Positions 11,100 to 21,348 of a stretch of 64,000 nucleotides of DNA are shown here, one piece after another. This DNA comes from Excoecaria cochinchinensis (lineage: Eukaryota; Streptophyta; Magnoliopsida; Malpighiales; Euphorbiaceae), in the NCBI GenBank assembly GCA_947683425.1, contig CANTUQ010000106.1, forward strand, positions 3,868,001 to 3,932,000, read 5' to 3'. Each line of letters opens with the position of its first letter. The stretch's first letter is position 1. The notes under the pieces were generated by a model. That model ran no database searches and was not told where the DNA came from. It worked only from the letters and a program-made list of their open reading frames with translations. A program made the position numbers and the translations under genes.

Positions 11100-12525
11100 C
11101 CTCCAATCACATTCATGGTGGGGGAACTGCATTATAGCCTGCCATCTTCTTCTTGTCTCTCTTCTCAGGGTCAGTGATCTCTTTGGAGTCAATGAGATCC
11201 TGGATCTTGCCCCTCAAAACTCGACAATGATCTGTTAGATGCCCAGTGTGTTGATGGTAGGCGCAGTATTGATCACTTTTATGTCCCGATTATCCCTGAC
11301 TCAAGGCTAGCCTGGGCGGCAATGGTTGCAGCTCGCCCTCCTTTATTAGTCTCTCCAACACCCAGGATAGAGGGCGGCCTAAGTTGGAGTAGTATCTTTG
11401 ACCTTGCCCAACTCCAGTAGCTGAAACTTCTGCCGTCTTGCCATTGCTGCTATTACTTCTCCCGGCACCGCCTAATTTATATCCTGACTGGTTCCCATAG
11501 CCTTTCTTAGCAAAATTATTTTGGCTTGCTTTCTTTGCTAGGTAAGCCGCCTCAGCCTCTACAGCAATATCCTTAAGTGACTCCCAATCTCTGAGCCCCT
11601 TAAAGCTGAGCAAATCCCTCAAGTAAGGGCATGAGTTCCTGATAAATAACCTGATCTAGTCAGCGGTGTCAGGCTTTCTCTTCATCTCCATAACCCTATT
11701 TCTCTATCTAGTGAGGTATTCATGGAATGACTCATCGCTCCTTTGCTGTAAGAGCTCGAGGTCCTTCAGGGTGACCTCCATTCTGGTGCTACAGTCGTAC
11801 TGCCTCATAAATTTTTTAGTCAAAAGGTCCCAGTCCTCCTTAAACCTCCTGTCTAGCCCGTGATACCAGCCTACTGCCGGACCCACCAGACTTAGGCAGA
11901 AATATTCCACCTTCTACTTCTTGCTCAACCCTGTGCCTTTCATCACCAGGGTATACTGCTTGATGTGTGCAGATGGGTCTGAAGTACCATCGAACTTCAG
12001 CAGCTTAGGCATCTTGAACCTTTGGGGCAACATCTTTTCATCCCCCAGATCTCTGTCCTCAGGGTTGATCCCCTTTCCAGCTGACAGCATACGAGTGATA
12101 GCCTCAATATGCTGTCTCATCCCTCTCAAAGCCTCATCCTCTACCCTGGGTGCTCTGGGCCTCACAGCTTAGTGGACTATTGGCTCCTCATCTTCCTCCT
12201 CCATCAGGAAATCATCATTGGGATTAGGAATCCTTTTCCTTCTTGGCTCGATGGGTACAGCAGCTCTGTGCTCATTGATAGGTTGATGAGCAGTAACTCC
12301 AACGAGAGGAGCCTCCCCACCAGCACATAGTTCAACTTGTCCCCGAGGAGGGACTGCCGCTGGTTGCGGAGCAACAAGTGGCTGTGGAGCAGCAGGTGCT
12401 TGTGGAGCAGGAGGATGAGCAATCCTTTCGGCCATGGCGCTCATCATATTTAGCATCCTCTGCTCAAAGTCCTCTAGCCTCCTAGCAAGGTCTTGAGTGG
12501 TCAAAGTTTCAGTCTCTTCTGCCAT
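11100..12525 (-). pseudogene. gag of the TR-GAG-like element, one frame with several stops
   Basis: From ATG at 12525 (MAEETETLTTQDLARRLEDF) one frame runs to about 11100 without a frameshift but with stops near 12169, 11914, 11704, 11653 and 11290. Order: a coiled N-terminus, a Pro/Ala-rich linker, an acidic patch, then the retrotransposon gag core (PKLLKFDGTSDPSAHIKQY ... WYHGLDRRFKEDWDLL ... RMEVTLKDLELLQQRSDESF). Next is a Gly/Asn/Ser-rich stretch and a zinc-knuckle-like CX2HX4HX4C motif (CAYHQHTGHLTDHC) at about 11226-11267. Gag forms the particle that packages the RNA. An upstream start at 12792 is also open but lacks family support. Dead because of the stops. Confidence 0.85.
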
Positions 12526-13429
12526 TGATGATTCAAGAGAGGATTCACTAATTGATGAGAATGACTCAGAATCCCAGTCAGACACTAGTTTTGGCAACTC
12601 AAAGAGCAGATTTGTCCTTACTAGCCGACCGTCGGAACCTCTAGTCCACCTAGATGAATCTATGATGGCTGAAAAATTTGAATTATTAGAATGATGCATG
12701 AATGATATATACAATGCATGATAGTGTGTTATGTAACATTTACAATCACATTCAAGCAAGTAGATCCTTCCAACCTTATTACTCCTACACACGAGATAAT
12801 GTGGTCTCTTTTCTAGGTGAGTTTGATCAATGGGTTAACAGGTAACCTAATGGACGCATATGGTGCTCGGTGGAAAATCGATAGCATAACATCTCTCAAT
12901 TAATGAGTATACATATGAATTTTGGCTTTTATGTATTTAAACATTTTAACTAAATTAAAATGGGCTCACCGGGGCATGAAAGCCTTTGATAAAAGACCAT
13001 TCAATTTGGTTGATTTTTTTTAATATATAACGGCCCATATAGCAAGCATTGTAGTAAGGTATATGTCACCTAGGGAAAGTATCTATTGCAATTATATGAG
13101 TTTTGGTCAAGTGTGATGATACTTTGGGGCTACCCAAGCATGGTCCCTGCCAACGGGTTTAACTCATTACGAACATAACGACCTATCGGGTCTCCATTTA
13201 ATATACCAAGATGGTACGAGATTTGGGCTGGTGATTATCCTTAACACTTCCCTACATTGAGTGAACATAGGGTCACACTTCGGGAATGCACCGGAATAAG
13301 AATAGGGACCAAACTAGCATAGTTCTAAGTCTCTAATGATATGTAATGCAATTTCGAAAAGGGATAAAATTTTTAAATTAAAACTCAATTGTAATTTTTA
13401 ACCAAGGTACTTTCGAATCAAAGTCTCTT
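12526..13429. other. Leader between 5' LTR and gag
   Basis: About 900 bp with no gene seen. It holds a part-open minus frame (to 12792) and AT-rich sequence with scattered stops. In gypsy elements this region carries packaging signals; none can be recognised from sequence alone. Confidence 0.45.
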
Positions 13430-13451
13430 ATTTTCCCAGTTGAGTCACCAC
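13430..13451 (-). other. Primer-binding-site region of the TR-GAG-like element
   Basis: Minus strand directly after the 5' LTR: GTGGTGACTCAACTGGGAAA. The TGG start one base after the LTR fits a tRNA 3'-CCA pairing site. The matching tRNA was not identified. Confidence 0.5.
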
Positions 13452-14608
13452 TGTGACGCGCACCGAACCCCGGTGGGTCCCAAAGACCTGGGAATGAGAT
13501 TCATGGGAACTTGCAAGTGAAATTGCAAGGGCGTCTATTTTGGACAACAAGGAAGTTTCATGGAGTCGCCACCCAATAAAATATTGGAAAAGTTCGTCTA
13601 GCCTCAGTGAGTATAAGACAGCACAACTATGTCCATCAAAGGCAAGCCGAAGGTGTCTTGGAGGCCCCACCCTAATATTAGGATGGCCCTCTCCGCCTTG
13701 CGCTTGGGCAAACCAAATGTGTCTTGGAGGCTCCACCCTAATAGAACATTGGGATGGCCCTCTCGCCTCGTGGCGCCTAGGACTGTGCAAGTTTTGAACC
13801 TTTTTATGGGACACAAGAGGTGTCTTGGAGGTCCCATCCCAATAGAACATTGAGATGGCCCTCTCGCCTCGTTGAGCCCAAAGACCAGAGATAGTTCGGG
13901 ACTTTTCATTTATTCATACCTTGGTTAAGTTAAAATCGAATTTTGAATTTAAGATTTCATCCCTTTTCTCATACGTTTTGATGCAATAATTAGAGCGCAA
14001 GTTGGTCATTCGAGGAAAGCAGTAAATGAAAGCATAATTAAAGTAAAGTACATAAAAAATAAATTACAACAAAATTAGGGGCGGAATACAACTCCCATTA
14101 TAAAATAAATGTAAATCATGCATAAAACAGGGTATTTATTAAGGATGAGAACATTGGTCCTCGGATGCATGGTTAAAAAAAATAATTTTAAAGTGACAAT
14201 TTATTTGGATGGAAAACTAGGACATTGGTCCCACTTTATTAGAAAAAGTCAATTTTATTCATAAAAATATTTTTTGTGTGATTTTTAATTAAGCGTGCAT
14301 AAAATAAAGGATTTCATTAATAATAACACGACAAATAAATTAAAATACAAACAAAAGAAAATGCTAAAAATAATAAAAATAATCAATCTCCGAATCTGCT
14401 CTTTTGCTCGCATGGATGCTCAAACAAGAAAAAATAAGGATTAAAGCAAGAAAAACACAAAATAAATTAATGTTAGTAAACAAATCAAGAAAATACATAA
14501 AACAATAAATGGTAGATTAGAATAAATAAAATAGGCATTGTTGATGACCAATTAATTAAATAACATATTAAAATAAATAGATGATTAACATGCTAATAAA
14601 ATTAACAC

Positions 14609-14609
14609 A

Positions 14610-14691
<82 letters not shown>
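14609..14691. repeat. (AAT)n microsatellite in the 5' LTR
   Basis: About 27 AAT units, longer than the counterpart at 7204-7266. Confidence 0.95.
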
Positions 14692-16059
14692 GAAATGAAG
14701 AATAAACAATTAAATAAAATAAAGTAAAAAGAATATTAAAAATGTTAAATCTATATACAAAATCACATAAAATAAATAAAAAACACAATAAATATAAAAA
14801 CCTACATTATTACTAATCAAATATGAACAAAATAAATAAAACAAAAATGAAATTAAAAAATTGAGTATAGAATGTTTACCCTCAGATTTTGGATTTGATG
14901 GATGAAAAATATGATTGATTTCCTTGCTTTGATTCACAAAATAAAAATAAAAAATGTAAAAATTGAAATTTTATTCCAAAAGAAAATTATTTAAGAAAAA
15001 TAATAGAAGAAAATAAATTAATTCTCAAGAACAAAGAATATATTTCTTTGTCTCAAGTATGTTTATTGATTAAAATTGTAAAAAAATGGAAGAAAAGAAA
15101 TTTAATTTCCAAAGAACAAAAAATTATTTTTTTCGTTTTAAGAAATTATAATTGATAATAAAAAAAACAAATCTCAAGAAAAAAGAATGGCTTTTCTTAG
15201 GGGTGAGCAAAAAAACCGATGGACTTGATTAACCGAAAAAAAATCCGAATCCGAACCGATGGACTGGTTAACCGATTGTAATGTACTGGTTAATGGTTAG
15301 TGTTTTGAAAAAACCGATATTAATGGACTGGTTAATGGTTTGTGACTCATGTGACTGGTTAACTGAACCGAAATCAAATTTTTAGTTAATTTATTAATTT
15401 TTTAATAATTTATAATAATTTATATAACAATTTATCCTAATTAAAGATGATCATGTACTTTTTTCATTATACTAATTATTTTAAGGTTTTTAAGTTTTTT
15501 TAATTGGTTATTAGTAAGTATAACAATTTATCTAATTAAAAGTTATTATGGACCGGTTAATATATTTATTTATTTAATATTAATTTTTAAAAAGAAATTT
15601 GCTTATATCCACCAAATATTTTTATTTTAACAACAATAATATTATATTATAGTGAAAAAATTTTAATTTTTAAGTATCTTGAACATTTTAATTTTATTTA
15701 TGAATATATTTATAATTATAGTGGTTAACCGAAAAATATTGGGTAACCGATCCGAAAATCCGAAACCGATAGACTGGTTAACCTAGGGGTGTGCATCACC
15801 CGACCCGATGAACCCGAAAAACCCGAACCGAAAATGCAAATCGGGTAGGGTTATTAGGGTAGTGCGGGTCGGGTGTGAGAAAGTGAGTATATTCGGGTCG
15901 GGTTAAAAACTTAATAAACCCGACCCGACCGAATTGAAGATATATATATAAACCAATAAAATCCTAAATCAGTTCTTTCCTTCCTCTTTCCCGATTTCAT
16001 CTCTCAAAATCCCTAAAATCCCAAAAACTTTTTACCGTTCCCTAGCGCCGCTGCCATTC

Positions 16060-16145
16060 CCTATCGCCGCTGCATCTCTCCACCACCAGTTGCCGCCACA
16101 TCTCTCCACCACTAGTTGCCGCCGCGTCTCTCCATCACCTATCGC
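16060..16145. repeat. Short tandem repeats in hAT-like element 2
   Basis: Imperfect units of about 27 bp around ATCTCTCCACCACTAGTTGC. They lie between the subterminal repeats and the captured leader. Confidence 0.6.
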
Positions 16146-16612
16146 TGTGATAGATCAGGTTGGACCTGTTGTAGACTGTAATGTGCAAAGATACTGGTTT
16201 GGATTTTGATATAACCTAGTTTTTTTTTTGTGAGTAAGCAGATTGATGCATAAATTCCATGTGAAGATCTAGTGAAGCTCGATTTTTTCTTCTATATAAA
16301 TGAGGTTTTTTTTTCCTCTTGCTTGCTCCTTTTTTATGCTTCGCCATACCCTCCTTTGGACATTGGTTCTTTTGGTCACAATCTCTTTTGTTTTTCTGTA
16401 AAGGAAATTTCCATATTTGTGTTGTGATTTTTATATATATTAAATAGTGAATCATCTGTGGAGTTCAGCTTTTATAGAGATATTTTTTTCTTGTAAAAAG
16501 GGCAGGTGCTGAATCGTTATTTGGTGAGATTTTGAATAATTTATAACTGGGAATTACTTTGATTTAAATATTTATTACTTAAATTTATAATGATCAAATA
16601 GGTAAAGCAAAA

Positions 16613-16720
16613 ATGGTAAGAGGAAAGATTGAGATGAAGAGGATTGAAAATACCACGGGCTATTGAAGAAAGCTTATGAGCTATCAATTCTATGCGAAGC
16701 AGAAGTTGCATTTGTCATCT
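16613..16720 (+). pseudogene. MADS-box domain fragment captured in a hAT-like element
   Basis: ATG at 16613 is preceded by an intron-like tract ending AATAG and GTAAAGCAAAA. The first 14-15 codons read MVRGKIEMKRIENTT, the classic start of a plant type II MADS domain (SOC1/AGL42-like flavour). The next stretch matches a later part of the domain in another frame (LLKKAYELSILCEAEVA, 16658-16711). The middle of the DNA-binding helix is missing, about 34 bp by comparison with the usual domain. The join shifts the frame and gives a TGA at 16661-16663. The fragment ends at about 16720, where the element's own GGGTTTTTCGGG words begin. It cannot make a DNA-binding protein. Confidence 0.8.
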
Positions 16721-17700
16721 CTTCGGGTTTTTCGGGTTTTTAGGGTCGGGGCCCGACAAAACTCGGGTTGGTCGGTTCGGGCCCCTACTCCTAAAAAAGG
16801 TCGGTTCGGGGGGGGGGGGGGATTGGGTGTCTTCCTCGGGTTTCGGGTTGTTCGGGTTCGGGTCGGGTTGACCCGAACCCGACCGTTGCACAGCCCTAGG
16901 TTAACCGATAGTAATGGACTGGTTAATGGACTGAAATTTCAAAAAACCGATATTAATGGACTAGTTAATGGACTGTGACTCATGAACCGGTTAACCGACC
17001 ATGCTCACCCCTAGTTTTTCTTTGTCTCAAGAAAAATTTTTGATTAAAAACTAAATTTTTAACCTTAATAATTTTTATTTGAAGAAGAAAAAAAAAATGA
17101 AAAAAATGTAGAGAGAATTCTTGGAGAAGAAGAAGAAGAAAAATAATGATTTTTGATGCAAAATGAATTCCCTCTTGTTTCTTTCCCAAATTTTCTATTT
17201 AAATGAACAAAAATGGAAAAAATAATTAATTAGGGAAGAAAATTTAATTTTTAATGAAATTCCCTTAATTTGGGTGTAAAAAATGAAGAAAAACATTAAA
17301 ATCCGGAAAAAATGATGAAAAAATCAAGAAAAATGAAGAAAAAACGAAAAAAGGGGAAAAAACCCCGTTTGCAGCGGATCTGGGCCGTCGCGCATGCAGC
17401 ACGCCTCGCTCGCGTGCGGGCGACGCCTTGCGTGTAGCTCGCGTTGCGCTGCGCGCGCAGCACCTGCGCGTCGACATCCGATTTTCCTATTTTTTTTAAA
17501 TATAACTAAAAAAACACTAAAATTTTCAAACTTCATTTTTTAAAACTAATTTTTAAAATATTTTTATTATTTTTTATTTTTTATTTTAAAATATAAATTT
17601 GACAAGAAAATAATCACTTTCAAACTCTTTGCCCGTGAATAGGCAATTTATCATCATTGGGTGACTCCGATCTAGGCTGACTCAGGATCTGGTGTCTACA

Positions 17701-18200
17701 TCCCCTTTTTGAAATCATGAACCCCAAGAACTTCCCGGACTGTACCACAAAAGCACACTTTTTTGGATTGAGCTTCAAACCGAACTTCCGTAGAGTCTGG
17801 AAATTTTCTGTAAGTTCGGTTGGGAGATCACTGGATGCTTTGCTCTTGACAATCATGTCATCGAAATACACTTCCATATTCCTCCCGAGCTGATTTGCAA
17901 ACAGCTTGTTCATTAATCTCTGATATATAGCCCTACATTCTTCAATCCAAATGGCATAACTCGATAGCAGTAAGTAACTTGGTGAGTTATGAATGCCGTC
18001 TTCTCCTCATCCTCCGGATTCATTGGAATCTGTTGATAGCCAGACGAGGCATCCAGAAAAGCATATTCTTCAAACCCCGCCGTCGAATCAACTAGGAGGT
18101 CGATGTTCGGCAATAGATAGCTATCCTTGGGGCAAGCTTTGTTCAGATCTGTGAAATCTACGCACATTCTCCATTTCCTATTGGCTTTCTTTACCAGAAC
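17701..18200 (-). pseudogene. Reverse transcriptase of element A, palm part
   Basis: On the minus strand MCVDFTDLNKACPKDSY (18167) leads to FLDASSGYQQIPMN, YRVMPFGLKN, a frame break at about 17913, then the catalytic motif YFDDMIVKSK (family YVDD) and GKFLGFMISKRG. The last codons abut the TR-GAG-like element, and the thumb continues at 5999. The fingers motif upstream (about 18200-18300) is damaged. The enzyme copies element RNA to DNA. The two catalytic Asp are present, but frameshifts make it non-functional. Confidence 0.85.
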
Positions 18201-18983
18201 AACATTGGAAAGCTAGTCCGGATATAAGACCTCCCGGATAAAACCGTTCTTGTGAAATCTACGCACATTCTCCTAACATTGCTATCTGCCTCTCCGAGGC
18301 ATTATTCTGCTTTTTCTGTTTGACGGGCTTGGAGTCCGTTCTGATGTTCAACGAATGGTATATAACTTCGGTGCATATCCCTTTAATGTCTGAGGGCTCC
18401 CAGGCGAACACATCTGCAAATTTCTACAGAACCGCGATGAGGGCCTCCATGTCCTTCCCTTCTTTGTTCGCTCCAATCTTCACTGCCTTACCTGGCGCTA
18501 TCTCCACTTCCAGTAATAAATCTACTGGCTCTGCTCTCCGTTCCTCCCCAGTGGATACATCTAAGGAATCCAACGGAAGGGCCTGATTTGCTTCCTTCAG
18601 CATCATGACATATGTTTCCCGAGCCACCTTCTGATTTCCCTCCAGTACTGCAATGCCTCCAGAAGCAGGGACCTTAAGCATTAGCTTTCGCACGGAGATG
18701 TATGCATCTACCCCCACCAGCAATGGTCTTCTGAAAATGGCATTGTAGGCTAATGGAATATCCACAACCATGAAACAGCTAGTGTAAGTTCAGACCACAT
18801 CCTCATCTCCAAGCACTACAGATAATTTCACCGATCCTTCTACCTTGACTGGCTGACTAGGTATCCCGATTAGTGGGGCGAACACTGGCTCTAAAATGCT
18901 GCTCGACATTTTCAAGGCCTTGAATGCCTACAAAGTGATGAGGTTAACCGCACTACCCGTAACCACCAGGATGCGATGGACCA
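18201..18983 (-). pseudogene. Protease end and protease-RT linker of element A
   Basis: The frame at 18771-18424 (DIPLAYNAIFRRPLL, then KVPASGGIAVLEGNQ) is the segment joining protease and RT; element B has the equivalent at 26900-27240. Upstream at 18935-18980 the protease active site reads ILVVTGSAVNLIT: GTT (Val) at 18963-18961 stands where the family, and element B, have GAT (Asp). The hAT-like insertion at 18984 falls three codons before ILV. Two independent lesions therefore remove protease function. Confidence 0.75.
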
Positions 18984-19665
18984 TAGGGGTGTGCAAAAAC
19001 CGAACCGACCCGAATAACCCGAACCGAAATATAATTTCGGGTAGAGTTATTCGGATAATTCGGTTCGGTTCGGGTGTGAGGATTTGTAAAATTTTGGGTT
19101 CGGGTCAGGTGAAAATCAATATAAACCCGAATAACCCGAACCGAATTTATTGTAATATTTGGATTATTAATTGTTATAAAATTTGGGTTATTAATTTGTT
19201 GTAATATTTGATCATTTTAAGATGGTGAACATATTAATTAGGTATTTTTTATATTATATGGTTACTATATTATATGTTAATTAGGTAGTTATATGTTAAT
19301 TAGGTATTTAATTATGTATTTTTCATATTATATGTTAATTAATTAGGTAGTTATATATTAATTAGGTATTTAATTATGTATTTTTCATGTTATATGGTGA
19401 CTATATATTAATTAGATATTTAATATGTTAATTATGTATTTAATAGTTTTCATAATATTATTTAATTAGGTTTAATTAAAAATATAAAATAAAATTCGGG
19501 TAATTAGGGTTATTCGGTTCGGGGCCCGAAATATTTCGGGTTATTCGGTTCGGGACCGTATAAGGAGTTAGGGTCGGTTCGGGTGTTAAATTTCTTACAA
19601 ATTCGGGTTTCGGGTTATTCGGGTTCGGGTCGGGTTGACCCAAACCCGACCGATGCCCACCCCTA
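18984..19665. mobile_element. hAT-like non-autonomous element 3
   Basis: 682 bp, ends TAGGGGTGTGCAAAA and GATGCCCACCCCTA, flanked by an exact 8-bp duplication ATGGACCA (18976-18983 and 19666-19673). Subterminal words are CCCGAATAACCCGAACCG and its reverse complement; the centre is AT-rich. No coding frame. Inserted in the protease region of element A. Confidence 0.92.
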
Positions 19666-19673
19666 ATGGACCA

Positions 19674-19953
19674 GGTAATCCTGAATTAAGGCCTCTACCA
19701 CTAAAGAGTCTGTATGCGATTGTTTGACATGACCGCCATCCAAGTCTGAAAACCTAACGTCGTAACCCTTTGTTGGGGGGGTTGGAATTTAGGGAGAACA
19801 CCTCCTTTGCTTTCCTCTTCCAGGAATCATCAAAAACATCATTATGTTTGCCACGCGATAACATGTATGATACCCGCTGGAGTCCTTTTAATCGTACTGG
19901 GCCGATTATCCTATCTTCGAGGTGAACGAGATCTGTCTCTAACTCTATCATTC
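19674..19953 (-). pseudogene. gag-protease junction of element A
   Basis: The minus frame continues the polyprotein with damage: an Arg/Lys-rich stretch (19969-19754) followed by a segment reading toward the protease (HTDSLVVEALIQDYLVH, about 19735-19674) that matches element B at 26640-26700. A G-run near 19775 marks a likely frameshift. Confidence 0.6.
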
Positions 19954-21312
19954 TTGACAAACTGAGCAAGCTTTCACTTCCTGATCAGGAATTTAATCTC
20001 CCTTTTAAGCTGATTACAATCGTTTGTCTCATGACCCTTATCCCTTTGAAATGCACAGTAGAGGCTCTAATCTCTGCTATAACTTTCCCTCATAGGTCTA
20101 GGCCAGTTCACCTTATCATTCTCTTTCATCCACTTTAAAATATGCACCCTTGAGGCATTCAATGGTGTCCACTTCTCATCCTTCCGATCCCTGGGCCTCG
20201 ATGAAACCACATAAGCTCGGTGTGAACTACCCGAACTGCAGTTTCGCGACTCATTTCTCCCAGTACCTCTCTCCTGTGCCGATCTGTATAAGTCGCGGCC
20301 CACACTTTCATAGAGGGAGCTGCTGCGGAGTCGCCGTGCTTCATCCATTCTTATGTATTTGTGAGCTCGAGACATGAGCTCGGTAAAGTCACTAGGCGAT
20401 TTCTTGCTAAGAGAATCGCTGAAATCTTAGCACCGGGTGTTACATATCAGGGCATTATTGGCAAATTCCAAGTTCAAGTCCTGAATGTCCATTGCTACCA
20501 CATTGAACCTTTCTACATAGGCTCGCAGCGTCTCCCCTTTGTCTTGCCGAACTAAATTAAGATCCACCGAGACTTTAGTCGGTCGGATAGCAACAACAAA
20601 CTTGGCAATAAACATGTCACAAAACTGGGGCGAAACTTGCTATGGTATGCTCGGGAAAATTTTGAAACCAGATCTGAGCTGAATCAGTCAGCGTCTGGGG
20701 GAAAATTTTACACATAGCAGCGTCATCCATAGTATAGACAAGCATAGTATGGTGAAATTGATCAAAATGGGCCCGGGGGTCAGTACTGCCTTTATATTTG
20801 GGCAAGTTCGGTAATCTTATATTTGAAATTGGGGCGGCCAAAATCTCCCTGGCTAGTGGTGATCGGAAATTGCTTTGGTATTGGAGAGTGTTTCTGTTTT
20901 GATATTTCTGCATCCGTTCTTCAAAGAGTTTCTCAAACTGATCTGCAGTAAGGGTTATGGTGGAGCCTGGGGCCATAGCGGGTGGAAAAACTGGTAGGGT
21001 AGGTGTGGAGGCCTGTGGAGCTGGAGCAAAGTATTGCGTGGGAGCTGGTGGGGGAGGCGTTTGTGCGGGCAATTGAATGGAAGGTGCCTGAGCCGCCATT
21101 ACAGTTAGAGTGGCTAGAAAAGCTTGAGCTGTTTGGGGAGTTAAGCTAGGAAAGGCTGGATAAAAAGCAGGTTGTGGAGGTTGTATTTGTTGGCCAAACA
21201 AATGGATGGGGGGTTGCTGATTCTGAGTTAACAGAGGCTGAGTCTGCGGGGGTAGAACTTGTGGTTGACTGGCTGGAACTGCAATAGCGGTTAAATTAGG
21301 GAAGATTTCCAT
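19954..21312 (-). pseudogene. gag of element A, degenerate
   Basis: Start ATG at 21312 (MEIFPNLTAIAVP), then a long Pro/Gln/Ala-rich N-terminus, as in Tat gag. The capsid-like core follows: FRSPLAREILAAPI, PNLPKYKGSTDPRAHFDQF, DAAMCKIFPQTL, then after a small shift MFIAKFVVAIRPTKVSVDLN and LRAYVERFNVVAMDIQDLN. A basic stretch (20375-20067) and a knuckle remnant at about 20045-20003 complete it, with Gln in place of the first His (CAFQRDKGHETNDC). Element B gag (25012-26300) is a clear sister. Broken near 20616, 20426 and 20376. Confidence 0.85.
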
Positions 21313-21348
21313 CTCAAATCTTGTTCAGTCCACGCTCCCCGCTCCAAA

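Larger units (their letters stand above)
15784..16898. mobile_element. hAT-like non-autonomous element 2, carrying gene fragments
   Basis: Ends TAGGGGTGTGCATCA and TTGCACAGCCCTA, flanked by an exact 8-bp duplication GGTTAACC (15776-15783 and 16899-16906). Subterminal words are CCCGACCCGA / GGGTTCGGG. The interior (15960-16720) is unlike other copies: a CT-rich and GCC-rich leader-like stretch with roughly 27-bp repeats (16060-16145), an intron-like stretch, then a MADS-box fragment. It sits inside hAT-like element 1. Confidence 0.88.
15198..17013. mobile_element. hAT-like non-autonomous element 1, itself interrupted
   Basis: Ends TAGGGGTGAGCAAA and CATGCTCACCCCTA are inverted repeats. The flanks GCTTTTCT (15190-15197) and GTTTTTCT (17014-17021) form an 8-bp duplication with one mismatch, as expected for hAT. 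Subterminal DNA is full of GGTTAACCG / CCGATGGACTGG words. The empty site is visible in the other LTR at about 7762-7780. No transposase frame. Without the insert at 15784-16898 it is about 690 bp, close to the intact sister copy at 51704-52384. Confidence 0.88.
6031..17700 (-). mobile_element. Nested GAG-only LTR retrotransposon (TR-GAG/LARD-like)
   Basis: The two LTRs both begin TGTGACGCG and end GTGTCTACA on the plus strand: 6031-8432 (2,402 bp) and 13452-17700 (4,249 bp, or 2,425 without the nested hAT-like element and its duplication). The internal 5,019 bp codes on the minus strand for a gag-like frame only (12525 to about 11100). No protease, RT, RNase H or integrase is seen, so it would need another element's enzymes. 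Flanking bases are CCCCC (6026-6030) and TCCCC (17701-17705), a 5-bp target duplication with one mismatch. It splits the RT gene of element A, whose reading frame is continuous across the site once the insert is removed. Confidence 0.88.
13452..17700 (-). repeat. 5' LTR of the TR-GAG-like element, interrupted
   Basis: Partner of 6031-8432 with the same ends, the three 70-bp repeats (13648-13870), the AAT microsatellite (14609-14691) and the GC-rich island (17365-17480). It is longer because a hAT-like element sits at 15198-17013. The two LTRs differ at many single bases and in the GC-rich island, so the insertion is not recent. Confidence 0.88.
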
